The notes: generated by a model from the letters alone, not told the origin. Shown: positions 27,713 through 36,585, numbered from the stretch's first letter. The stretch is DNA of 64,000 bases from Parapedobacter sp. SGR-10 (GCF_011030405.1 NZ_JAAJTJ010000008.1:62001-126000), one strand, 5' to 3'. Made by a program: numbers and translations.

Positions 27713-27752
27713 GTCTAACTGTTTAATCGTTTAATTGATTAACTGTTTATGC
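27713..27752. repeat. 8-bp tandem array
   Basis: Consecutive units GTCTAACT, GTTTAATC, GTTTAATT, GATTAACT, GTTTATGC, the same octamer pattern as at 11271 and 36773. Confidence 0.7.
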
Positions 27753-27818
27753 TGTTACCGCCAATCCTCCTAACCAATTAAACAATTAATCTTTAACCCC
27801 GAACCTCGCACCCCTCCC

Positions 27819-28949
27819 TCACCTGACCTGTCGGCCTTTCCAGTCGTATTTGCCGATATTGCCAAGGACACCTATATACACCAAATAAAGGACATGCAGA
27901 CCTGTCAATAAAGGCAGGTACCGCAGCAACTCCTTCCGCTGTGCAAAAGCAGCCATAGGTTGCATAAAGTAATATTCCACCCAAAACTTCACCAACAAAG
28001 AAAGAGCAAACAATTTCAGATAATCCACGGAAACCAACACCCCCGCGACAAAACACCCTAAAAGAGCTAGGTTGTACAACCAAATGAGCACTCCTAATAC
28101 GACCACAGCCTTACTCTTGTACCGGGTACTCTTTGATGCCCAACGCTTCCGCTGACTGATAAATGCCCACAAGTCAGGCTTTGCATCGGTATATACAATA
28201 GCTTCTCTGGATTTGCAAAAGCCTATACGATCTGCATATTTTTCGGCTACTTTATGCAAAAGCAGTTCATCATCACCCGATGCCAGATTGTCGATACCAT
28301 TAAATCCTCCCAATTCCAAAAAGACATCTTTTCGATAGGCCAGATTTGCCCCATTACACGTGGTAGGCTTTCCATTGCCAATTCCTGCCGCACCCAAGCC
28401 GATCAGATACAGAAATTCCAACGTCTGCAAGCGTTCAAAAAAACTCTTCTCTTCCGAGTAGACAACCGGCGAAGACAGCATATACAGATCCTGCTGTTCA
28501 AAATAACCCACGATAGTTTTTAGCCATTGTGTTCCCATGCGGCAATCCGCATCCGTGGTCACAATGAGCTCTCCCCGGCAGCTTTCTATTGCCTTTGCTA
28601 TGGCTTTCTTCTTATAGGAATTGAGTTTATCCGATTCATTCAAACGGATAAGCAATACCCCACGGGTTGCATAAGCAAGAACTAGATCAGACGTTCGGTC
28701 ATCCGAATGGTCATCCACGATGATAATCTCCAGCAAATCTTTGGGGAAATCCTGTTGCAACAGGCATTCAATCGTTCGGCCGATATTTTCTTCTTCGTTT
28801 CGCGCGGCAATAATGACCGATACCCGTTTTGTCGGTGGAGGCAAAGAGGCTGGTAGGGCAATGAACTTCCATCCCTTGCGCATGTAAATGACCAACAGCA
28901 CATAGACCAAAGTCAGAAACAATACGATTATATTAAGATTTAGAATCAC
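27819..28949 (-). CDS. Family 2 glycosyltransferase, membrane-bound
   Basis: The catalytic domain has VSVIIAARNEEENIGRTIEC, the metal-binding VTTDADCRMG and the QRKRWASKS motif seen in processive GT2 enzymes. Hydrophobic segments lie at the N-terminus and at the C-terminus (at least three). No ATG fits well: an upstream ATG at 29012 would overlap the preceding gene by 80 bases, while a GTG at 28949 overlaps by 17 and is my preferred start. The gene is coupled to the flippase-like membrane protein upstream. Substrate unknown. Confidence 0.82.
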   Translation of the reverse strand: MILNLNIIVLFLTLVYVLLVIYMRKGWKFIALPASLPPPTKRVSVIIAARNEEENIGRTIECLLQQDFPKDLLEIIIVDDHSDDRTSDLVLAYATRGVLLIRLNESDKLNSYKKKAIAKAIESCRGELIVTTDADCRMGTQWLKTIVGYFEQQDLYMLSSPVVYSEEKSFFERLQTLEFLYLIGLGAAGIGNGKPTTCNGANLAYRKDVFLELGGFNGIDNLASGDDELLLHKVAEKYADRIGFCKSREAIVYTDAKPDLWAFISQRKRWASKSTRYKSKAVVVLGVLIWLYNLALLGCFVAGVLVSVDYLKLFALSLLVKFWVEYYFMQPMAAFAQRKELLRYLPLLTGLHVLYLVYIGVLGNIGKYDWKGRQVR

Positions 28950-29925
28950 CGAAGAAATTAATTTTAAACACAAAAACAGCCCCAAAGATAGCAGGCAAAA
29001 TGAGATTGACAAACCAGATACACGAAACGATCGCCATCACCGCAATCTCTTGCGTCGTAATATAGCTGTACAGATTGCTCGCCACAAAACTACGCACACT
29101 GAAATCGAAGATATCCAATGTCGGCAAGGCCGATTGTACAAAGAAAAGAATGAAGATCATAAATACCGTCGACATAAAAGGCAGTTCAGGCAGCATAGCC
29201 TCCATCAAGATGATATATTGCGATGTGAATATCACAAACCGTGCAAAAGAATTGAACAGCACCACGGCGAGTTCTTTGATCGTATAGTCTTCCAAGACGG
29301 CAAAGAAAGGTTTTACCCGCCTTAACCAGCGTATTTTTCCCACCAATACATCTACCCAACGTACATTGAAAAAAAGCACCAAAAAACCCGTGGCATACAA
29401 TACAGCCAACACCCACACCCCAAACTGTACCGATAAGGGGGGATCCAGAAATGTACAGACAAACCAAGCAATACTTAACGAACCGGCGATACTGGTCAGT
29501 ACCAACTGCGCAAACAGGCCCACCCCCATCGCCACAGCACCTTTGGCCCGGTTTTCAGGTTTTAAAAACAACACCCTACCGCCGTATTCGCCGAGCCTAT
29601 TGGGTGTAAAAATTGCCCAAGTCAGTCCGCAAAAGACCGATTGAAAGGCTTTCCAAAAGGAAATTTTCTCGATTCGCCGCACCAGATACTGCCATTTGAC
29701 CACTTCCATCAGCCAATTGACAAGCATCAACAAGACCACGATAGAGAGTGTCCATACCACCGAGCTCTGTTCCAGGCCATTTAGTAAGGCTTGAAACTTG
29801 TCCAAACTCGTCTTGTCCGTCACTTTGCGTACGATATACCACGCAGCCAGACCAAACACAAGCAGTTTGATAGCCAGTCCAACATATTTTTTCTGTGCTT
29901 TTGTCAACCGTAGGGATTTGGGCAC
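28933..29925 (-). CDS. Lysylphosphatidylglycerol-synthase-TM-like (UPF0104) membrane protein
   Basis: About 330 residues with eight or so hydrophobic segments, including LAIKLLVFGLAAWYIV at the N-terminus and IAVMAIVSCIWFVNLILPAI near the end. It contains the family-like segment GLTWAIFTPNRLGEYGGRVL, with the conserved P-x-R-x-G-E. I propose a GTG start at 29925 because longer starts lie inside the palindromic repeat. Proteins of this family can move lipid-linked substrates. It forms a pair with the GT2 gene. Confidence 0.8.
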   Translation of the reverse strand: MPKSLRLTKAQKKYVGLAIKLLVFGLAAWYIVRKVTDKTSLDKFQALLNGLEQSSVVWTLSIVVLLMLVNWLMEVVKWQYLVRRIEKISFWKAFQSVFCGLTWAIFTPNRLGEYGGRVLFLKPENRAKGAVAMGVGLFAQLVLTSIAGSLSIAWFVCTFLDPPLSVQFGVWVLAVLYATGFLVLFFNVRWVDVLVGKIRWLRRVKPFFAVLEDYTIKELAVVLFNSFARFVIFTSQYIILMEAMLPELPFMSTVFMIFILFFVQSALPTLDIFDFSVRSFVASNLYSYITTQEIAVMAIVSCIWFVNLILPAIFGAVFVFKINFFGDSKS

Positions 29926-29953
29926 AATGTTACTAAATTTTATGCAAAAAATA

Positions 29954-29981
29954 GTAGAGACGTGACTAATCACGTCTCTAC
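29954..29981. repeat. GTAGAGACGT palindrome (28 bp)
   Basis: GTAGAGACGTGACT with AATCACGTCTCTAC; arms are complementary outside the central bases. It lies between the divergent membrane-protein gene and ruvC, so it cannot be a simple terminator. Confidence 0.9.
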
Positions 29982-30002
29982 AGATTTTCGTAATATTGTA
30001 TC

Positions 30003-30566
30003 ATGCAGAAGGAAAAAGCAAAAGAGCGCATTATTTTGGGCATTGATCCCGGCACGGTTGTTTTGGGTTACGGCATCGTCAAAGAACAAGGCAACAAGGT
30101 TTCGCTGATCGGCCTTGGAGTCATCAAGATGGGGCATCTGGACGACCACGGTCTCAAGCTACAGCGTATCTTCAAAAAAGTTTCTGCATTGGTAGAAGAA
30201 TACAAACCGGACTGTGTGGCATTGGAAGCTCCTTTCTATGGCAAGAATATACAGGTGATGCTGAAACTGGGACGAGCTCAAGGAGTGGCCATGGCAGCAG
30301 CCTTGAACAGGGACATTCCCATATTCGAGTATTCGCCGCGAAAGATCAAGCAGTCCGTCACTGGGAGCGGAAACGCGAGCAAAGAACAGGTCGCTGCTAT
30401 GTTGCAAAACCTCTTGCAGTTCAAAGAGACCCCTGAATTCCTCGATGCTACTGACGGATTGGCCGTAGCGGTTTGCCATGCTTTCCAAAAACAAAGTGCT
30501 ACGGGCTCCAAAAATTATTCCGGATGGTCTGCCTTTGTCAAGGATAACCAAGGCCGTATACGGTAG
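30003..30566 (+). CDS. ruvC: Holliday junction resolvase RuvC
   Basis: A 187-residue resolvase. The acidic catalytic residues are visible: Asp in IILGIDPGTVVLGYG, Glu in VALEAPFYGKNIQ, and the Asp pair in LDATDGLAVAVCHAF. YSPRKIKQSVTGSGNASKEQ is the conserved DNA-contact region. It is slightly longer than the E. coli enzyme, with a C-terminal extension ending NQGRIR. ruvA and ruvB are not next to it. Confidence 0.95.
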   Translation: MQKEKAKERIILGIDPGTVVLGYGIVKEQGNKVSLIGLGVIKMGHLDDHGLKLQRIFKKVSALVEEYKPDCVALEAPFYGKNIQVMLKLGRAQGVAMAAALNRDIPIFEYSPRKIKQSVTGSGNASKEQVAAMLQNLLQFKETPEFLDATDGLAVAVCHAFQKQSATGSKNYSGWSAFVKDNQGRIR

Positions 30567-30578
30567 GCATGTATCTTT

Positions 30579-30776
30579 AGCCTCCCCCTCCCTACACTCT
30601 TACCAACCGCCCCCCCCCTCAATGAGGGGGATAACATCCCACAAAGGAAATGCTAAATACGCAGCAGATCCACCCATTACCTGCACCACATCTCTCCCAT
30701 AGCCGTGCCATTGTCAATCACTGTCCCCCTTTGGAGGGACGGGGCGTGTCCGCCTACTGGCGGATAAGGGGGAGGA
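30579..30776. repeat. G/C-skewed imperfect hairpin element
   Basis: The element starts with CCTCCCCCTCCC and ends with GGGGGAGG, with CAATGAGGGGG and TGTCCCCCTTTGGAGGG inside. It resembles the element near 23231. It separates convergent ruvC and the gene ending at 30781. Confidence 0.6.
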
Positions 30777-30780
30777 AAAA

Positions 30781-31824
30781 TCAAATCTGCACTTGTCGGA
30801 TCACGTTCTTCACGTTCAGCTCTACAATGTCTGTCATGGATTTACAGCGATAATACGCCTCATTTTGGTAGTATTCGGCATACCCCTCCCGAAGCTGTTG
30901 GATATTCTCTATCGAAGACAACTGTTGTGTCTGCGAGGCATCCCTTAGATCCTTGATCCGGTGACGCTCGCTACGGACACGATGCACGATGGACGAACGC
31001 TCTTCCTGTTGATATTGCAACACCGTCTTTTCGTTGAGGTGCTCCATGCACAATTTGACATATGAGTAGTTTTCTTTAAAAAACTGCGGCATATACACCT
31101 TGGGATTACCCTCATAAAACTGTTGGTCGAAGTCGATGGCACGGATACGGAATTGGAAATCATCAAAGTCCGGAGTAATCTGCATGACAAAATTATAGGC
31201 TCGCATATCACCTAACAGGGAAATAATACAACGCTCGTTGAACTTGACGAACTCCTTGGCGATCCGGGTCTGGTTGTAATCAGGGGTAAACATCCGGACC
31301 TGGCTGAAAACGTCTCCCGGAATACCGACGATATGTTCCTCCACCAACGTATCGTTGTCGTAAATATAGTTTACTTGGTTCGGGGATAGTATCTCCTCGA
31401 GTTCCAGTCCATAGATACGCGAAGCATCTGCTTGCTTGATGTAAAAATAATCGTAAACATCATTTAGGCGATTGATGATACGTATCCTAAACGGCCGTGT
31501 ATTGCCAAAAGCGCAATATTCGATACGGTCGATTATTTTATGTTCTACGATACGCGTATTGCCCGACGCCTTCAGCTTGGCATAGATCACTTTCAATCCC
31601 TCGTACAACTGATCTTGAAGATAAGGCGGATACAACGGTGTTTCCCAAAAAGTATCGTTGCCAAATTTGTCGATGACGGGAATGGTCTCCTGAAAATTCA
31701 ACAGGTCAAAATAGGTAATGGGCAACTTGGCATCACGTTGGTACAGCTTCAGGTACTTAGACAGCCCTGCACCAACCGGAAATATCGGCTTTTTACGGGA
31801 TATTTTGACGTCATTGATTTCCAT
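30781..31824 (-). CDS. Conserved protein of unknown function, possibly kinase-fold
   Basis: A 347-residue soluble protein I cannot assign to a named family. It has no signal peptide or membrane segment. The middle contains LLGDMRAYNFVM followed about 20 residues later by IRAIDFDQQFYEGNPKVYMP. The pattern G-D-x4-N ... I-D-F-D resembles the catalytic and metal-binding loops of aminoglycoside-phosphotransferase/HipA-type kinases, though the usual His before Gly-Asp is Leu. The C-terminus is helical and charged. It stands alone, ending against the repeat near ruvC. The kinase idea is inference. Confidence 0.7.
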   Translation of the reverse strand: MEINDVKISRKKPIFPVGAGLSKYLKLYQRDAKLPITYFDLLNFQETIPVIDKFGNDTFWETPLYPPYLQDQLYEGLKVIYAKLKASGNTRIVEHKIIDRIEYCAFGNTRPFRIRIINRLNDVYDYFYIKQADASRIYGLELEEILSPNQVNYIYDNDTLVEEHIVGIPGDVFSQVRMFTPDYNQTRIAKEFVKFNERCIISLLGDMRAYNFVMQITPDFDDFQFRIRAIDFDQQFYEGNPKVYMPQFFKENYSYVKLCMEHLNEKTVLQYQQEERSSIVHRVRSERHRIKDLRDASQTQQLSSIENIQQLREGYAEYYQNEAYYRCKSMTDIVELNVKNVIRQVQI

Positions 31825-32025
31825 ACAACAGGTGTATTTGTTCTATGCTATAAAAATAGAAATAATATGTTTGTTTTTTTAGACTTTTCGCTTCAGATCA
31901 AAGCCAAGACTTAAATGTATGCTACTTAAAAAATCTCATATTTTTTTTTGAAACTCGAAATTAAGCGATATATTTGCACACGCAATTGCCAAAGGGTTTA
32001 TTGCGTTAGTTCTAAGAATATCTAA
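31825..32025. promoter_or_regulatory. AT-rich region upstream of tRNA genes
   Basis: An AT-rich stretch with a run of eleven T around 31940 and TATATTTGCACAC just before the tRNAs, resembling the Bacteroidota -7 element TAnnTTTG. It is likely the tRNA promoter, spaced about 50 bases from the first tRNA. Confidence 0.45.
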
Positions 32026-32103
32026 GGAGAATTAGCTCAGCTGGTTCAGAGCACCTGCCTTACAAGCAGGGGGTCACTGGTTCGAACCCAGTATTCTCCA
32101 CCA
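32026..32103 (+). tRNA. tRNA-Val (anticodon TAC), CCA encoded
   Basis: Acceptor arms GGAGAAT and ATTCTCC, D-arm GCTCAGCTGGTTCAGAGC, anticodon stem CCTGC/GCAGG with loop CTTACAA, and T-arm with GGTTCGAACCC. The discriminator A is followed by an encoded CCA. Confidence 0.97.
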
Positions 32104-32112
32104 AATAACAAA

Positions 32113-32187
32113 GGAGGCTTAGCTCAGCTGGTTCAGAGCACCTGCCTTACAAGCAGGGGGTCACTGGTTCGAACCCAGTAGCCTCCA
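32113..32187 (+). tRNA. tRNA-Val (anticodon TAC), CCA not encoded
   Basis: The body is the same as the preceding tRNA and only the acceptor stem differs (GGAGGCT with AGCCTCC). The bases after the discriminator are CAG, so CCA must be added after transcription. Confidence 0.97.
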
Positions 32188-32190
32188 CAG

Positions 32191-32216
32191 AAAGCACCTC
32201 TTTAGGTGCTTTTTTT
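32191..32216 (+). terminator. Terminator of the tRNA-Val pair
   Basis: AAAGCACCT and AGGTGCTTT form a perfect nine-pair stem with a four-base loop, followed by a T-run. Confidence 0.92.
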
Positions 32217-32233
32217 ATAACTGACCAATAAAA

Positions 32234-32430
32234 ATGTATACCGTATATATCCTCATAGATTGGATACCTATTATATTGGGGTAACTACAGATGTACAAGG
32301 GAGACTGCGCCGTCACCTATCCAGTAGAAAAGGCTTTACATCCAGAGCAAAAGATTGGATCGTAATGTACACGGAAACCTACAGGGAGAAAAATCAGGCC
32401 TATGCACGCGAAAAAGAAATCAAAAGACAC
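32234..32430 (+). pseudogene. GIY-YIG endonuclease-like gene, frameshifted and truncated
   Basis: The ATG at 32234 starts MYTVYIL, then the frame is lost. A second frame continues HRLDTYYIGVTTDVQGRLRR followed by HLSSRKGFTSRAKDWIVMYT and ETYREKNQAYAREKEIK, a clear GIY-YIG UvrC-like domain of the small Bacteroidota type. After that the sequence turns into the TGTAC-rich tract and the normal C-terminus is missing. Both defects suggest a dead gene. It lies directly after the tRNA terminator. Confidence 0.8.
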
Positions 32431-32469
32431 TGCACCTTATTTTATATATGTTTTTCGCCACAGGCCTCC

Positions 32470-32840
32470 GTTTTGTACATATACATGTACACGGACGCCA
32501 TGTACATTGAACCGGATACAACATACATGTACTACATGTACATTGACTGTGCGTCCATGTATACATACATGCGCTACAAGTATATATACATTTTGGCATT
32601 GTACATGAACATATACACAGACTTCCATGACCTGTGCGCATTGTCCTCTTACATGGTTCACATGTAACCATACATGTGAACCATGTACAAGTACATGTTA
32701 GACTTGTACATCTACATTGTGAACATCTACACACACATCGCCAACATGTACCTGTACTACGCGTTGATGTAAGGATACATATTCGTCATGTACCTGTCCC
32801 TCCGCTGCATGTATGTATACAACAGGCAGATGTATGTCTC
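32470..32840. repeat. TGTAC-rich tract with strict three-base phase
   Basis: Eleven TGTAC motifs begin at 32474, 32486, 32501, 32528, 32537, 32600, 32684, 32705, 32747, 32753 and 32789. Every interval is a multiple of three. Many extend to TACATGTAC, which is self-complementary, so both strands read Val/His-alternating or Cys/Thr-rich frames interrupted by stops. It begins where the GIY-YIG homology ends and stops before the aminotransferase gene. I see no gene here. Confidence 0.8.
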
Positions 32841-32870
32841 TTTTTACACCTATCTCTTGCAAATAATGTA

Positions 32871-34010
32871 TTAGTAAGAACTGAAAGTTTTCTTAATCAC
32901 GGTCGCGATCCTATCCCTTTCCGCGTCCATCAGGTTGGATCCCGAAGGGAGGCACAACCCATTGTCGAAGAGCCTTTCGGCGACTCTCCCTCCATAATAA
33001 GGGGCATCGGCAAATACAGGCTGTAGGTGCATAGGCTTCCAAAGCGGGCGCGACTCGATATTGTCTTCCAAGAAAGCCAGGCGCAACTCTTCCCTTGTTT
33101 TTCCGGCGACCTCCGGGTCTATGGTGATCGCTGCCAGCCAATGGTTCGAATAGTAATCCGCCGAAGGTTCTGTAAGTACGGCCACGCCTTCGATATCGTT
33201 AAATAATGCGACATAAAAATCGGTCATACGGCGGCGTGCTTCTACCCTGTCTTTCAACACTTCCATCTGACCACGGCCTATTCCCGCACAGATATTGGAC
33301 ATACGGTAGTTGTACCCTATGTGCGAATGCTGGTAATGCGGCGCATCGTCACGGGCCTGCGTCGACAGGAATACGGCTTTGTCCTTGTCTGCCTGCGAAT
33401 GGCAGACCAACGCCCCTCCTCCCGAAGTCGTGATGATCTTGTTGCCATTGAAACTCAGCACACCGAAGCGTCCAAATGTACCGCAGGCCTGTCCTTTATA
33501 GCTCGACCCCAAAGCCTCGGCGGCATCTTCGATCACAGGAATATCAAACTCTTTTGCGACTGCCAGAATCTCGTCCATTTTGGCCGGCATACCGTAGAGA
33601 TGTACCACGATGATGGCTTTGGGCTTCTTGCCTTTGGAGAAACGATCGCGTATAGCCTCCCGAAGCTGTACGGGACACATATTCCATGTATCAGGTTCAG
33701 AGTCTACGAAAACAGGGATCGCTCCTTGGTAGGCAATGGGATTGGCCGATGCCGAGAAGGTCATGGACTGGCAGATCACTTCATCGCCATAGCCCACACC
33801 ACATTCGATCAGTGCCAAATGGAGTGCTGCTGTGCCTGCTGACAGGGCGGCCACTTTCACATCAACACATAGAAATTTTTCCAGATCTTCCTCAAAACCA
33901 TTCACATTGGGTCCCAAAGGTGCTACCCAATTGGCATCAAATGCTTCGTGGATATAGTTTAATTCATTACCTCCCATGTGTGGAGAGGAAAGCCATATTT
34001 TGTCGTTCAT
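32871..34010 (-). CDS. DegT/DnrJ/EryC1/StrS aminotransferase (PglE-like)
   Basis: A 379-residue sugar aminotransferase that would transfer an amino group to a UDP-4-keto-sugar. Motifs in order: LSAGTAALHLALIECGVGYG, VIEDAAEALGSSYKG (Asp contacting PLP), and LSFNGNKIITTSGGGALV containing the Schiff-base Lys. With the acetyltransferase, sugar transferase and GT4 genes upstream on the same strand it matches the set PglE-D-C-A that makes and uses bacillosamine-like sugars. The exact sugar is inference. Confidence 0.9.
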   Translation of the reverse strand: MNDKIWLSSPHMGGNELNYIHEAFDANWVAPLGPNVNGFEEDLEKFLCVDVKVAALSAGTAALHLALIECGVGYGDEVICQSMTFSASANPIAYQGAIPVFVDSEPDTWNMCPVQLREAIRDRFSKGKKPKAIIVVHLYGMPAKMDEILAVAKEFDIPVIEDAAEALGSSYKGQACGTFGRFGVLSFNGNKIITTSGGGALVCHSQADKDKAVFLSTQARDDAPHYQHSHIGYNYRMSNICAGIGRGQMEVLKDRVEARRRMTDFYVALFNDIEGVAVLTEPSADYYSNHWLAAITIDPEVAGKTREELRLAFLEDNIESRPLWKPMHLQPVFADAPYYGGRVAERLFDNGLCLPSGSNLMDAERDRIATVIKKTFSSY

Positions 34011-34077
34011 AGTATGAATTAAAAAGTCAAAATTAAAAATTTAAAACGCAAAAATGCCCTCTACTTTTGAATATCCG

Positions 34078-34662
34078 CTATTTTATAATCCTTCCAGGAT
34101 TGCCGACTACAGTGGCTCCATCGGAAACATCTTTGATGATAACAGCTCCTGCTCCGATAGTACACCATTTTCCGATTTTAATTCCTTGAATAACACAAGC
34201 TCCGATACCAATATGCGTACCTTCTCCGACAGTCACATTACCGGCCAATGCTGCATTGGGCGAGATGTGGACATAATCCCCGATGATACAGTCGTGATCT
34301 ACGGAAGCATTGGTATTAATGATGCAGTGTCTGCCTATAGTCGCACAACTATTGATGGATACCCCAGCCATGATGACCGTGCCTTCAGCTATGACAGCTC
34401 TTTGAGAAATGTAAGTTTTTGGATGAATTAAGGTCTGGTACGAGACTCCCTTCGTCTTTCCCACTATTTTTTTGCGGATAGTGTTATTGCCAATAGAAAC
34501 TATCAATTCAACAGGTTGCTTAGGAAATTCATGGATAACATTATAGCCTAAAAGCATTTTTTTGGATTTATCTTCATCAATAAAACCTTCTATTGTAGAA
34601 TCGTTAGCCTCTGCAATTTCAGCAATAACTTTTCCATGTCCGCTTGCGCCTAATAAATACAT
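34078..34662 (-). CDS. PglD-like sugar O/N-acetyltransferase (hexapeptide repeat)
   Basis: The N-terminal small Rossmann-like domain begins MYLLGASGHGKVIAEIA and the C-terminal half is a left-handed beta-helix of hexapeptide repeats (VIAEGTVIMAGVSINSCATI, then IGDYVHISPNAALAGNVTVG). PglD enzymes acetylate the 4-amino group made by PglE. I start at the ATG at 34662, just after the sugar transferase stop at 34664; a start at 34719 would overlap it. Confidence 0.9.
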   Translation of the reverse strand: MYLLGASGHGKVIAEIAEANDSTIEGFIDEDKSKKMLLGYNVIHEFPKQPVELIVSIGNNTIRKKIVGKTKGVSYQTLIHPKTYISQRAVIAEGTVIMAGVSINSCATIGRHCIINTNASVDHDCIIGDYVHISPNAALAGNVTVGEGTHIGIGACVIQGIKIGKWCTIGAGAVIIKDVSDGATVVGNPGRIIK

Positions 34663-34663
34663 A

Positions 34664-35266
34664 CTAATTTCCTTTAAAGACTTCCATAGTCGCTTGACCT
34701 TGTTGGGAAATACCCTCACGGATAAATACTTTTTTTACTGTCAAAAGTAATATTTTCATATCCAATAAAAAACTAACATTATCCACATACCACACATCGT
34801 AGTCAAATTTTTGTTGCCACGAAATCGCATTTCGTCCGTTTACCTGTGCCCAGCCTGTAATGCCGGGACGGACTTCATGTCGTCTTCGCTGAATAGCATT
34901 GTACAAAGGCAGGTATTGGATCAGAAGCGGTCTTGGCCCGATCAGCGACATATCCCCTTTCAGCACATTGATCAGTTGTGGAATTTCATCCAACGAGGTT
35001 TTCCTGACAAAGGACCCTATTTTGGTGAGTCGCTCGGCATCAGGCAAGAGATCTCCGTTCGCATCTTTCCTGTCATTCATGGTCTTGAACTTGACGATCC
35101 TAAAGATACGCCCTCCTCTGCCGGGTCGCTGCTGGAAGAAGAAGGGTTTGCCATCGTTGGCAAAGTACAGCCATACCGTCACTACGATCAGCACAGGGCT
35201 TAGCAACAGCAGGCCGAACAAGGCGGCAAAGAAATCGACCAGGCGTTTGAGGAAATTGTTGTACAT
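34664..35266 (-). CDS. Undecaprenyl-phosphate sugar phosphotransferase (PglC-like)
   Basis: A 200-residue monotopic phosphoglycosyl transferase that starts lipid-linked glycan assembly. The N-terminal re-entrant helix KRLVDFFAALFGLLLLSPVL is followed by FFQQRPGRGGRIFRIVKFKT, the catalytic LRKTSLDE-like VRKTSLDEIPQLINVLKGDM with the Asp-Glu dyad, SLIGPRPLL and PGITGWAQVNGRN. These are the short-type PGT features. An ATPase gene lies just upstream, and a diverged relic of the same gene start is on the far side of it. Confidence 0.94.
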   Translation of the reverse strand: MYNNFLKRLVDFFAALFGLLLLSPVLIVVTVWLYFANDGKPFFFQQRPGRGGRIFRIVKFKTMNDRKDANGDLLPDAERLTKIGSFVRKTSLDEIPQLINVLKGDMSLIGPRPLLIQYLPLYNAIQRRRHEVRPGITGWAQVNGRNAISWQQKFDYDVWYVDNVSFLLDMKILLLTVKKVFIREGISQQGQATMEVFKGN

Positions 35267-35274
35267 ATATATAT

Positions 35275-36585
35275 CTACATTTCTTTTAAAGAGAGGCTTT
35301 GATAATCCGCTTTGAAACCTTCAAATCTACGCAGCAGGCCTTCTGATTTTTCTTTTAATTTTTCGATGTTTATCTTGTCCTTATTTCTTTTGACTTCGGC
35401 AAACAGAACTGTCTTTTTTAGGTCGTTGACCGCCACAATATCTATTTCGTTTTGATTACCCCGTTCCCAGTAGGCACCTATCTGATTATATTGTTTTTGA
35501 TCGATGAGTTTTTGTGTAAAATATTTCTCCAGAATTTTTCCACTATAAGCGGTATAATCCCTTGTGATGATTTCTATAAGATAATCCAGATTTCCTATTT
35601 CGACAGCACTGCGGTATCTGTATATAAAGCGGAACCAAAATTTCAGAAAATTATCTTCTATACTATACTTTACACTTCTGCTATTGGGTTTTGCCAATAT
35701 TGGCCGCACTTTTCGGATCAGCCCGTATTCATTCTCCAATCGATCCAAAAAACCGCCGGTCTGCATTTCCATGATCGACTCTATTTCTGTCCTCGAAGTC
35801 TTCCCGGAGGCGATCAGCGTAAGTATCGAGAAATAATTGCCATAATCTTTGCCAAACTCATCTATCAGTACATTTTTTCCTTCTTCCAGAAACATAGAGT
35901 TTTCTGCAACGATCTCGTGTAGCATGGCTTCATATGAAAAAGCATTGGCCTGCACCAACAGCTCTACATATTTGGCCACACCGCCCGTAAACAGATAAAG
36001 TGCCAATAAATCTTCACTGGAATAATCCGGTGCATAGTCTGTAAGGATTTCCTTTAGTGTAGCTATATCAAACGCCTTGAGATGGATCCTTTGTGTGGCC
36101 CTGCCAAAAAGCGGTTCTTTAGAATTCTCAAAGATCCTGGTCATCATCGAGTACACTGAGCCGCAGAGGATCAGATTTAATGTACTCTGCTCCTTATTGC
36201 TGTCCCAAATATTCTGCATATCCGAATATACAGACGGATTGACTGAGTTAAATTCCTGAAACTCGTCAATGATCAGCGTGAAATGCCGGGTCTTGGACAG
36301 TTCGATGATCATACCAAACAAATCCCTGAATGTTTTTATCTCACCAAAAATCGGGACATTCAACTTTTGTCTGATCTCCTCCGTAAATTCTGCACATAAC
36401 AGGATCTCACTTTTTTTGGCGACAAACAAGTAAATACAATCCGTATTTTCAGTGGCTCTGATCAACAGGCTTGTTTTGCCAATACGCCTTCTACCCACCA
36501 CGAAAGTCATTTGCGCAGCATGTGTGGACAGTTTCTGGATTTTGTCCAACAATACCAACTCATTTTGCCTGTTATAGAATTTCAT
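35275..36585 (-). CDS. AAA/STAND-type ATPase with C-terminal nuclease-like domain
   Basis: A 436-residue protein of the archaeal-type ATPase family. Walker A is VVGRRRIGKTSLL and Walker B is FTLIIDEFQEF. A winged-helix region lies in the middle (TEIESIMEMQTGGFLDRLEN). The C-terminus has NEIDIVAVNDLKKTVLFAEV followed by KRNK, which looks like the PD-(D/E)xK nuclease core of DUF234. Function is unknown; such genes are mobile accessory genes. It splits the glycan locus and stops eight bases before the sugar transferase ATG. Confidence 0.85.
   Translation of the reverse strand: MKFYNRQNELVLLDKIQKLSTHAAQMTFVVGRRRIGKTSLLIRATENTDCIYLFVAKKSEILLCAEFTEEIRQKLNVPIFGEIKTFRDLFGMIIELSKTRHFTLIIDEFQEFNSVNPSVYSDMQNIWDSNKEQSTLNLILCGSVYSMMTRIFENSKEPLFGRATQRIHLKAFDIATLKEILTDYAPDYSSEDLLALYLFTGGVAKYVELLVQANAFSYEAMLHEIVAENSMFLEEGKNVLIDEFGKDYGNYFSILTLIASGKTSRTEIESIMEMQTGGFLDRLENEYGLIRKVRPILAKPNSRSVKYSIEDNFLKFWFRFIYRYRSAVEIGNLDYLIEIITRDYTAYSGKILEKYFTQKLIDQKQYNQIGAYWERGNQNEIDIVAVNDLKKTVLFAEVKRNKDKINIEKLKEKSEGLLRRFEGFKADYQSLSLKEM

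Noticed and set aside
32420..33026. Cys/Thr-rich and His/Val-alternating frames in the TGTAC tract
   Set aside because: They follow from a palindromic three-base-phased repeat read on both strands and are interrupted or lack starts; not called as genes.
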